Origin: Sporomusa silvacetica DSM 10669
GTDB taxonomy: Bacteria; Bacillota; Negativicutes; Sporomusales; Sporomusaceae
Direction of reading: 5' to 3'
Length of the DNA: 13,247 nt
Assembly (NCBI RefSeq): GCF_002257705.1
Contig: NZ_LSLK01000026.1
Span: forward strand, 1 to 13,247
The notes beneath the pieces were generated by a model that was given only the letters and a program-made list of their open reading frames with translations, made no database searches and was not told the origin of the DNA. Shown piece after piece: positions 6,496-12,905 of this stretch (position 1 is the first letter of the stretch; each line of letters begins with the position of its first letter). The position numbers were made by a program, and so were the translations under genes.

Positions 6496-7971
6496 ATGAT
6501 ACCCAAAAGCCTAAGGAGTTGGCTTTTAATATTAGTGATTATTGTAGCTGGATTGCCTGTACTATTGTCTGGCTATTATATTACGAAAACTGTGACTCAA
6601 GGTATGCTGGAGGAAAAACAACAGAAGTTGTTTGGTGCGGCAAAAATGCTAGATTATTACTTGGTAGGTACATATGACGAAATTTTACAAAAGAATCACG
6701 CTCAAGACGCTGACAATGCTACTAAGATTAAAATACTTAATCAAGAGCTACGGTCTTATACTAATGACATAGCGCGGGCCTACCCAGGAATTGGGGTTGG
6801 TTATTACTCCCGTGAATTAGATGCGATTATTACTTATGGCCCGAGTGATATATATGATAGTAAAGTGGGTTTGCCTATAAGCAAAAATCATGAAGGGCGA
6901 TTGGTCATGGCAACAGGTATACCGCGAGTGCAGGAGGGAGATTTGGTTCGAGGGCAAGTCATGAATGCTATGCAACCGGTTATACGCAACGATACTATTA
7001 TCGGTTATGTCTGGGCAAATGAGCTGACGGTTAATGTTGAAGCACAAGTTAGGGACATAATACAGCATATTTATTGGGCGATTGCTGTTAGCTTAATTGT
7101 GGGTATTATTGGCATAATACTTTTATTAAATCAGCTAATGAATGATATTAAATGTATTAAAAGAGGCCTAATAAAAATTAAAGAAGACCTATCTTATCGA
7201 ATATTTCCTCCTAGTGGCGAAATCGGAGAAATAGCCACTGCTATAAATGATATGGCCCGTGGTTTGGAAGAAAGGAAAATACTGGAGGAGCAGGTACAGA
7301 GAGCTGATCGCCTTGCGGTAATTGGCGAGATGGCTGCCGGTCTGGCTCATGAAATTCGGAATCCCCTAATGGCTATCAAAGGATTTTCACAATTACAGAA
7401 TGAAGATATAACCCTTAATGAGAGACAAGAATATATTGACATCATCATTCATGAAGTAGATCGAATGAACCATCTAATTGAAGAGTTGTTAGGCTTTTCT
7501 CGCCCAACTTTGGATTTTGTGACCCGTGTAAATGTAAACAATGTATTAAAAAATACGTTAGTGTTAGCTGAAATAAGAGCCAATGGTACAGACGTGGTGT
7601 TTAAAAATGATTTAGCGCCGGTTTTGCCTGAGGTTATGGCAAATGAAGAGCAGCTAAGACAAGTATTTCTGAATGTTCTAATAAACGCGATTCAGGCTGT
7701 GGATAGGAAGGGCAATATTATCATTTCTTCATACTATGAGGAATGTTCGGGCAGGGTTCGCATAAGTTTCACTGATACAGGACCAGGAATTGAATCGGAA
7801 AATATCAAAAAATTATTTGATCCTTTCTTCACCACGAGGGCAAACGGAACTGGACTTGGTCTGTCGGTTGCCAATCATTTAATGCTAAGTTGGAATGGAG
7901 TTATTTTAGTTGAATCTAAAGTTAATCACGGGAGTACATTTACGTTGGTTTTTCCAGCAGTAAAGGGGTGA
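6496..7971 (+). CDS. Membrane sensor histidine kinase paired with the AtoC-type activator
   Basis: A 491-residue class I sensor kinase. Domains in order: TM1 (about 9-29), an extracytoplasmic Cache-like sensor of about 160 residues (YPGIGVGYYSRELDAI, then GWANEL-like IIGYVWANEL near its end), TM2 (about 193-213), HAMP (to about 265), HisKA with phospho-acceptor His285 in AAGLAHEIRNPL, and HATPase with N-box around 393-397 (NVLINAIQAV), DTGPGI (427-432), FDPFFTTR and GTGLGLSV (451-458). There is no visible PAS domain, unlike E. coli AtoS. The frame reaches back to ATG 6478, but AGGAGG (6483-6488) stands 7 nt before ATG 6496, which is therefore the start. The stop is 5 bp before the regulator start. 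It probably senses an external short-chain acid or related signal and phosphorylates the regulator; the ligand is not deducible. Confidence 0.9.
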   Translation: MIPKSLRSWLLILVIIVAGLPVLLSGYYITKTVTQGMLEEKQQKLFGAAKMLDYYLVGTYDEILQKNHAQDADNATKIKILNQELRSYTNDIARAYPGIGVGYYSRELDAIITYGPSDIYDSKVGLPISKNHEGRLVMATGIPRVQEGDLVRGQVMNAMQPVIRNDTIIGYVWANELTVNVEAQVRDIIQHIYWAIAVSLIVGIIGIILLLNQLMNDIKCIKRGLIKIKEDLSYRIFPPSGEIGEIATAINDMARGLEERKILEEQVQRADRLAVIGEMAAGLAHEIRNPLMAIKGFSQLQNEDITLNERQEYIDIIIHEVDRMNHLIEELLGFSRPTLDFVTRVNVNNVLKNTLVLAEIRANGTDVVFKNDLAPVLPEVMANEEQLRQVFLNVLINAIQAVDRKGNIIISSYYEECSGRVRISFTDTGPGIESENIKKLFDPFFTTRANGTGLGLSVANHLMLSWNGVILVESKVNHGSTFTLVFPAVKG

Positions 7972-7976
7972 GGACA

Positions 7977-9377
7977 ATGATAGTAACACAGGGTCATAAT
8001 TCTGTATTAGTAGTGGATGATAAGCTTACCGTACGCCGATTGATTTTCGAGGTTGCTACCAAAGCTGGTTATCAAGCTTATCTGGCGGAAAATGGCTTGA
8101 AAGCTTTGGAGATGACAAGAGCTAATAAGCCCTCTGTCATTATAATGGATATAAAAATGCCCGAAATGGATGGTTTAGAAGCTTTTAAGATAATACACCA
8201 AGAGTATCCTGAAATACCGATCATACTCATGACTGCCTATGGAACGATTGATACGGCAATTGAAGCGATGAAAATGGGTGCCTTTGATTATCTAGTTAAA
8301 CCATCAAATGTAGATGAAATTCGCAATGTACTAGCTCGGGCACTGCAAATGCGGTGTATGAGAGATGAGGGGACGGCTTTAAAGGGCGAACGTCAAAATC
8401 AATATTCACTTAACAATATTATTGGGAAAAGCGCCTTAATGCAGAATGTTTATAAGATAGTAGGTCGTGTTGCACAGACAAATGCGACTGTTCTTATAAC
8501 CGGGGAGAGTGGCAGTGGGAAAGAGTTGATTGCCAAGACAATTCACAATAATAGTGTTCAACGGGATGGGCCATTTATCAAGGTTAACTGTGGGGCACTA
8601 CCGGAAGGGCTGGTAGAAAGCGAGTTGTTTGGCTATGAAAAAGGAGCTTTTACTGGAGCAACGGCTAGGAAACTGGGCCGGTTTGAGCTTGCTAACAAAG
8701 GAACTATCTTTCTGGATGAAATAGGAGAGTTGCCGTCCCTCATACAGGTGAAACTACTGCGCGTTTTACAAGAAAGGGAATTTGATAGAGTCGGAGGTAC
8801 CGAGACAATTAAGGTGGATGTAAGGATTATCGCCGCTACAAACCGTAATTTGGAGGATTCAGTGCGCAAAGGAGAGTTTCGTGACGATCTTTATTACCGT
8901 CTGAAAGTGGTGCCAATTCATGTGCCTGCTCTACGGCAACGTGCGGAGGATATTCCGTTGTTCATTGATCACTTTATCCGACGATTTGCTTTCGAAGCTC
9001 ATTTGGAAGTGCCGCTGATTACATCTGAAGCAACGAATCTGCTTTGTCAATATTCTTGGCCGGGGAATGTAAGGGAATTGGCTAATGTACTTGAACGTGC
9101 TGTCATTTTGTCACAAGGAATTGTTGATGTTCCTGATCTTCCTGGACTTTTGCCTTCAAATGAGCAATCTGTTGTTTCCGTTTCTGATACAAATACCTTA
9201 AAAGATAGTATGCGACGAGTAGAAAAGCAAATCATAGCCAATATGCTGAAGCAACATAACGGAAACAAGGTGAAAACTGCTCAAGCGCTTGACATAAGCC
9301 GTCGTGCTCTTCTGTATAAAATAGTAGAGCATGGTTTAGGGAAGAAATCTCAAGTAGAAACTCAAGAAAGTGAGTAA
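7977..9377 (+). CDS. atoC: Sigma-54-dependent response regulator, AtoC/NtrC type
   Basis: A 466-residue transcriptional activator. The receiver domain (about 9-122) has acidic Asp14/Asp15, phospho-acceptor Asp58 in IIMDIKMPEMDG and Lys108. The AAA+ domain has Walker A GESGSGKE (176-183), the sigma-54 contact loop GAFTGA (223-228) intact, Walker B TIFLDE (243-248) and an arginine-finger region FRDDLYYRL. The Fis-type helix-turn-helix is C-terminal (NKVKTAQALDISRRALLYKI, about 430-449). The frame opens at a GTG at 7968 overlapping the kinase stop; ATG 7977 follows a GGGGTGA site and is preferred. It is cotranscribed with the kinase. The AtoC name rests on neighbours (AtoE transporter, CoA-transferase, thiolase) and length; the sequence alone shows only an NtrC-family activator. 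Likely targets are the four -24/-12 promoters in this window. Confidence 0.92.
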   Translation: MIVTQGHNSVLVVDDKLTVRRLIFEVATKAGYQAYLAENGLKALEMTRANKPSVIIMDIKMPEMDGLEAFKIIHQEYPEIPIILMTAYGTIDTAIEAMKMGAFDYLVKPSNVDEIRNVLARALQMRCMRDEGTALKGERQNQYSLNNIIGKSALMQNVYKIVGRVAQTNATVLITGESGSGKELIAKTIHNNSVQRDGPFIKVNCGALPEGLVESELFGYEKGAFTGATARKLGRFELANKGTIFLDEIGELPSLIQVKLLRVLQEREFDRVGGTETIKVDVRIIAATNRNLEDSVRKGEFRDDLYYRLKVVPIHVPALRQRAEDIPLFIDHFIRRFAFEAHLEVPLITSEATNLLCQYSWPGNVRELANVLERAVILSQGIVDVPDLPGLLPSNEQSVVSVSDTNTLKDSMRRVEKQIIANMLKQHNGNKVKTAQALDISRRALLYKIVEHGLGKKSQVETQESE

Positions 9378-9444
9378 AAAGGCCCGGCTGTGAAAAAAAT
9401 GCACATTAAGTTGAGACGGTCCTGATGCACGGGAAACTAAGAGC

Positions 9445-9493
9445 AAAAAGTGATAACACCTGGGTAATTTTGCCCAGGTGTTATCACTTTTTT
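9445..9493 (+). terminator. Rho-independent terminator of the kinase/regulator operon
   Basis: A perfect 20-bp stem (9445-9464 with 9473-9492) with a G/C-rich centre (ACACCTGGG/CCCAGGTGT), an 8-nt loop and a six-T tail (9488-9493). It starts 67 nt past the regulator stop and separates this operon from the transporter gene. Confidence 0.93.
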
Positions 9494-9530
9494 GTGGGTA
9501 GTCGGGTAGAGTTTTGATAATATGACAAAA

Positions 9531-9570
9531 AAGTAGTCAATTGCGCAAAATTTTGCGCAATTGACTACTT
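9531..9570. promoter_or_regulatory. Perfect 40-bp palindrome containing the activator dyad (UAS) of the transporter gene
   Basis: Positions 9531-9550 are the exact reverse complement of 9551-9570. The centre, TTGCGCAAAATTTTGCGCAA (9541-9560), is the same dyad seen between the divergent promoters at 6247-6266; the outer arms are AAGTAGTCAA and TTGACTACTT. Its centre is about 130 bp upstream of the predicted start site from the 9656-9671 promoter. A T-run follows it only on the minus strand, so its role on the plus strand is more likely protein binding than termination. Confidence 0.75.
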
Positions 9571-9655
9571 AAAAAACGAGATGGCAATTTGAAAAGGTTC
9601 GTGTATTATGCTGAAAAATGCGACGTTTAAAACAAATTAAAGTATTCGGTTTGTT

Positions 9656-9671
9656 TGGCATACTACTTGCA
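9656..9671 (+). promoter_or_regulatory. Sigma-54 (-24/-12) promoter of the fatty acid transporter gene
   Basis: TGGCATACTACTTGCA matches TGGCAT-N5-TTGCA with correct spacing. The predicted start site is near 9681, giving an untranslated leader of about 130 nt before the transporter start at 9814. That leader holds a strong AGGAGGTG followed by a minimal ATG-TAA at 9731-9736. Confidence 0.85.
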
Positions 9672-9813
9672 ATTGATAAGAGCAGAGGCTTGATCCATGC
9701 CATATCGTTGAGGAGGTGCAATTTTTGCGCATGTAAAAAAAATCATGTTGTTATGATGACGGCAAGATCAAGTGGTACATTGACAATTTAAATATTGGAG
9801 GAGATGAAGATTT

Positions 9814-11136
9814 ATGATCAAAACGATTTCACGGTTTCTTACTATGCTCGTACAACGTTTTTTGCCTGACCCGCTTGTTTTTGCAATATTCCTAACGATA
9901 ATAGTATTCGTCTTAGGTATTGCCATAACGCCGAGTAGCCCTTTAGCAATGGTAAAAATGTGGGGCGATGGCTTCTGGAACTTACTGGCGTTTTCTATGC
10001 AGATGGCAATGGTGTTAGTAACGGGACACGCATTAGCGAGTTCGCCACTGCTGCGTAGAGGCATGAGAAACCTTGCTACAATTGCTACTACTCCCGCTCA
10101 AGGCGTAATGCTGGTAGCATTCATGTCAGCAGTATGCAGTGCAATTAACTGGGGCTTTGGTTTGGTTGTTGGTGCGTTATTTGCCCGTGAGGTAGCTCGT
10201 AGAGTAGCTGGGTCTGACTACCGGCTGCTAATTGCTAGTGCCTATATCGGATTTATAACTTGGCATGGTGGTATATCTGGTTCGGTACCACTTGTAGCTG
10301 CAACCAAAGGCAACCCGATGGAGGCAACGATTGGCCTTATTCCTATTAGTCAAACATTGTTTACGTCATATAATATTTTTATTACCGTTGCTCTTATTGT
10401 TGTCGTTCCTTTCCTGTGTAAGATGATGCTGCCAAAACCGGAAGAAGTGGTTGCCGTAGATCCCAGCTTGCTTGCAGAAGAGCCGGTCACTTCGAAAGTG
10501 CTTGGGCCAAACGCTACCTGGGCAGAAAAAGTTGAGGAAAGTACATTTTTGGCTATGTTAATTGGTGCGTTTGGGTGTGTGTACCTGGCGATGTATTTTG
10601 TCAAAAACGGATTTAATATTAATGTTAACACGGTAAATTTGATTTTCTTCACTGCTGGTATGATATTGCACAAAACGCCAATGTCCTATATGCGGGCTGT
10701 TATTAATGCCGCCCGGGGTACAGCAGGGATTTTGGTTCAATTTCCTTTGTATGCAGCTATTCAAGTAATGATGGAGCATTCTGGGTTAGGTGGAATTATC
10801 ACCAACTGGTTTGTCAATATTTCGACAAAAGAAACTTTCTCGGTATTAGCATTCTTTAGTTCTGGCCTGATTAACATGGCGGTTCCATCTGGTGGCGGTC
10901 ACTGGGTTGTCCAAGGACCGTTTGTTATGCCGGCTGCTCAAGCCCTTGGAGCTGATATGGGTAAGGCTGCTATGGCGATTGCTTATGGTGAGGAATGGAT
11001 GAACATGGCTCAACCGTTCTGGGCTTTACCCGCACTGGCTATTGCCGGATTAGGTGTACGTGACATTATGGGCTATTGTGTTACTGCTTTAATCTGGACT
11101 TTGCCAATCTTCATCATTGGATTATATTTCCTATAA
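9814..11136 (+). CDS. atoE: Short-chain fatty acid transporter, AtoE family
   Basis: A 440-residue integral membrane protein with many hydrophobic segments across its length, no signal peptide, and the size of E. coli AtoE. It begins with an amphipathic stretch followed by LPDPLVFAIFLTIIVFVLGI. Other family features are WGDGFWNLLAFSMQMAMVLV, CSAINWGFGLVVGALFAREV, TWHGGISGSVPL, and near the end NMAVPSGGGHWVVQGPFV and GEEWMNMAQPFWALP. AtoE proteins (SCFA_trans family) take up short-chain acids such as acetoacetate and butyrate across the cytoplasmic membrane. GGAGGAGA sits about 9 nt before the ATG. It is transcribed from its own sigma-54 promoter with an upstream activator dyad. The encoded uptake step feeds the CoA-transferase encoded on the other strand. 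Specific substrate not determinable. Confidence 0.94.
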   Translation: MIKTISRFLTMLVQRFLPDPLVFAIFLTIIVFVLGIAITPSSPLAMVKMWGDGFWNLLAFSMQMAMVLVTGHALASSPLLRRGMRNLATIATTPAQGVMLVAFMSAVCSAINWGFGLVVGALFAREVARRVAGSDYRLLIASAYIGFITWHGGISGSVPLVAATKGNPMEATIGLIPISQTLFTSYNIFITVALIVVVPFLCKMMLPKPEEVVAVDPSLLAEEPVTSKVLGPNATWAEKVEESTFLAMLIGAFGCVYLAMYFVKNGFNINVNTVNLIFFTAGMILHKTPMSYMRAVINAARGTAGILVQFPLYAAIQVMMEHSGLGGIITNWFVNISTKETFSVLAFFSSGLINMAVPSGGGHWVVQGPFVMPAAQALGADMGKAAMAIAYGEEWMNMAQPFWALPALAIAGLGVRDIMGYCVTALIWTLPIFIIGLYFL

Positions 11137-11174
11137 TTACAAAGATGGTTATATTCTGCGTTTTTTGATATTTG

Positions 11175-11219
11175 AACATTTTTTAATCTGGTTAGTACTA
11201 ACCAGATTAAAAAAATGTT
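11175..11219. promoter_or_regulatory. Long palindrome just upstream of a sigma-54 promoter, operator-like
   Basis: Positions 11179-11214 form a perfect 36-bp palindrome with core CTGGTTAGTACTAACCAG; the symmetry continues to 11175-11219 with one bulged A. T-runs precede and A-runs follow the stem on both strands, so it does not look like an intrinsic terminator, although it lies 38 bp after the transporter stop. It ends 6 bp before the -24 box at 11226. The sequence is unrelated to the TTGCGCAA dyad, which suggests a different regulator or a repressor site. Confidence 0.55.
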
Positions 11220-11225
11220 GTATAT

Positions 11226-11241
11226 TGGCATGAAGTTTGCA
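11226..11241 (+). promoter_or_regulatory. Sigma-54 (-24/-12) promoter of the second dehydrogenase/NuoEF operon
   Basis: TGGCATGAAGTTTGCA matches TGGCAT-N5-TTGCA, with predicted start near 11252 and the dehydrogenase start at 11294. No TTGCGCAA dyad is visible at the expected distance; only the different palindrome at 11175-11219 is close. Confidence 0.82.
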
Positions 11242-11293
11242 TTATTAAAAAGTAGCAACGGATAGACACACTAGATAATTAGGAGGGAATTAG

Positions 11294-12247
11294 ATGAAAG
11301 TCGAAACCATTAAAAATATATGTAATCTGGGAACTGGAACTATGGGCTTTGGAACTGCAGTTATGTTTGCTATGGCTGGCTATAATGTAAAAATGTATGG
11401 CCGTTCTGACAAGAGTATTGCCAGGGGGTTGGACGGGGTGAAAGCCGCTCTCGCAACATATCAGGAGAATGGTCTTGTTAAGGAAAAGGATATTCCCGCA
11501 ATTATTGGACGAGTTAAAGGTGTTACTACGCTTGAGGAAGCAGCAGCCGATGCTGATTTTGTTATTGAATCCATTGCAGAAGAACTGCAAATAAAACAAG
11601 AAGTTTTCGCGAAAATGGATAAGCTATGCCCGGCCCATACTATTTTTGCTACTAATACATCTGGATTAAGCCCGACAGCTATTGCAGAAGCAGTTGGCCG
11701 TAAGGATAAATTTGTTGTTGCACACTTTTGGAATCCCCCCCATATAGTTCCTCTAGTGGAAGTGGTGCCTGGCAAGTATACTGCACAAGAAACTGTAGAT
11801 ATAACATGGCAGTTGATGGAGAAAATCGGAAAAAAACCGGTAGCTCTGAACCGTGAGGCATTGGGCTTTATCGGAAATCGTCTGCAACTTGCCCTGTTGC
11901 GTGAAGCTTTGTATATCGTGGAGTCAGGTATTGCCAGTAAAGAAGCGGTTGATACCACTATGAAATATAGTCTGGGGCGGCGCTTATCCACGACAGGCCC
12001 TCTTGAAAGCACTGATTTAGGAGGTCTAGATATATTCTATAATATTTCTAGTTACCTGCTGAAAGATTTATGTAATGAAACAAAGATATCGCCACTGCTT
12101 AAAGCAGCTGTGGACAAAGGTATGCTAGGCGCCAAAACAGGAGAAGGTCTGTATACTTGGACTCCGGAGGCATTGACAAAAATTAAGAAAACGCGAGAAA
12201 CCATTTTGTTAGAATGGCTTCATAAAGATAAAGAGATGGAATTTTAA
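11294..12247 (+). CDS. 3-hydroxyacyl-CoA dehydrogenase family protein, divergent paralogue
   Basis: A 317-residue NAD-dependent dehydrogenase of the Hbd / L-gulonate 3-dehydrogenase superfamily. The Rossmann motif GTGTMG is at 13-18. Ser123 lies in ATNTSGLS, His144 in VAHFWNPPHIVPLVEVVPG with Glu156, and Asn195 in GFIGNRLQ. The C-terminal domain reads GPLESTDLGGLDIF and GAKTGEGLYTW, and the chain is about 30 residues longer than the Hbd encoded at 2434-3291. HFWNPPH replaces HFFNPAP and marks a separate branch, seen in enzymes annotated either as 3-hydroxyacyl-CoA or L-gulonate/carnitine dehydrogenases, so the substrate is open. AGGAGGG precedes the ATG by six bases. It is first in an operon with NuoE- and NuoF-like genes, implying its NADH is handed to that complex. 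Within an Ato-type locus, a 3-hydroxyacyl-CoA substrate is the best guess. Confidence 0.85.
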   Translation: MKVETIKNICNLGTGTMGFGTAVMFAMAGYNVKMYGRSDKSIARGLDGVKAALATYQENGLVKEKDIPAIIGRVKGVTTLEEAAADADFVIESIAEELQIKQEVFAKMDKLCPAHTIFATNTSGLSPTAIAEAVGRKDKFVVAHFWNPPHIVPLVEVVPGKYTAQETVDITWQLMEKIGKKPVALNREALGFIGNRLQLALLREALYIVESGIASKEAVDTTMKYSLGRRLSTTGPLESTDLGGLDIFYNISSYLLKDLCNETKISPLLKAAVDKGMLGAKTGEGLYTWTPEALTKIKKTRETILLEWLHKDKEMEF

Positions 12248-12289
12248 TGTGAATTTTCATGATTAATAAGAAATGTTAGCATATTCTAA

Positions 12290-12326
12290 GTCTGCAGTCC
12301 AACAGTGATAAGTGAGGACTGCAGAC
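12290..12326 (+). other. Intercistronic hairpin between dehydrogenase and nuoE-like gene
   Basis: GTCTGCAGTCC (12290-12300) pairs perfectly with GGACTGCAGAC (12316-12326) across a 15-nt loop. No T-run follows directly, so termination is unlikely. Its position in a 136-nt gap with no new promoter visible suggests an mRNA stability or processing element, or a protein-binding dyad. Confidence 0.5.
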
Positions 12327-12383
12327 GAAAGAATTAAGGTATTTTTTAGTGGCGGACGGTCAAAGGAGGGTGCAATAAAAAAT

Positions 12384-12905
12384 ATGAGCTTAAAAGTCAC
12401 AAAAGACCAGGCATTAGGAATTGTTAAACAATATGAGCAAGTCTTGGCGATTATCAATAAATATAATAAAGAAAAAGAACAGCTGTTATCGATTTTATTG
12501 GATATTCAATGCGCCTCCGGCGAAAATTATGTGGCCGAAGAATGGGCTGAAGTTGTAGCTCGCGAGTTAGAATTACCGATAAGCAAAGTACATGATGTAT
12601 TAACTTTCTACGCTATGTTTAGTATTGCACCACAAGGTAAATATGTTATTGAAATTTGTAAGAGTACGCCCTGCCATGTAACAAAAGCTGATGCAGTTGT
12701 TAAAATGTTCGAGGACGTATTAGGTATTGGCCTCGGCCAGACTACGCCGGACAACCTCTTTACGTTGATGCACACCAATTGTGTTGGCGCTTGCGAAATT
12801 GGGCCGGTAGCCAAAATTGGCGAAGAGGTCTATGGTAACCTAACAGCAGCCAAGGTAGCTGAAATTGTTAATAGTTACCGGGGGGTGTCCTCATGTCAAA
12901 AATAA
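12384..12905 (+). CDS. nuoE: NuoE-like [2Fe-2S] subunit of an NADH-dependent oxidoreductase
   Basis: A 173-residue protein of the complex I 24-kDa / NuoE / HymA family with a thioredoxin-like [2Fe-2S] domain. The four cluster ligands are visible: Cys92 and Cys97 (CKSTPC) and Cys133 and Cys137 (CVGAC). The helical N-terminal part (about 1-70) contains LLDIQ and the LPISKVHDVLTFYAMF segment that typically precedes the cluster domain. Such subunits pass electrons between a flavin NADH site (NuoF-like partner) and other clusters in hydrogenases, formate dehydrogenases or bifurcating complexes. The frame is open further upstream to GTG-type codons, but ATG 12384 gives the normal family length; GGAGGG lies about 14 nt upstream, longer than usual. 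The next gene starts inside its last codons. The electron acceptor module is not in the window. Confidence 0.9.
   Translation: MSLKVTKDQALGIVKQYEQVLAIINKYNKEKEQLLSILLDIQCASGENYVAEEWAEVVARELELPISKVHDVLTFYAMFSIAPQGKYVIEICKSTPCHVTKADAVVKMFEDVLGIGLGQTTPDNLFTLMHTNCVGACEIGPVAKIGEEVYGNLTAAKVAEIVNSYRGVSSCQK

Noticed and set aside
11175..11219. Reading the long palindrome as a standard intrinsic terminator of atoE
   Set aside because: The T-run precedes the stem and an A-run follows it on the plus strand, and likewise on the minus strand, so the hairpin-then-U pattern is missing. Termination of another kind is not excluded.
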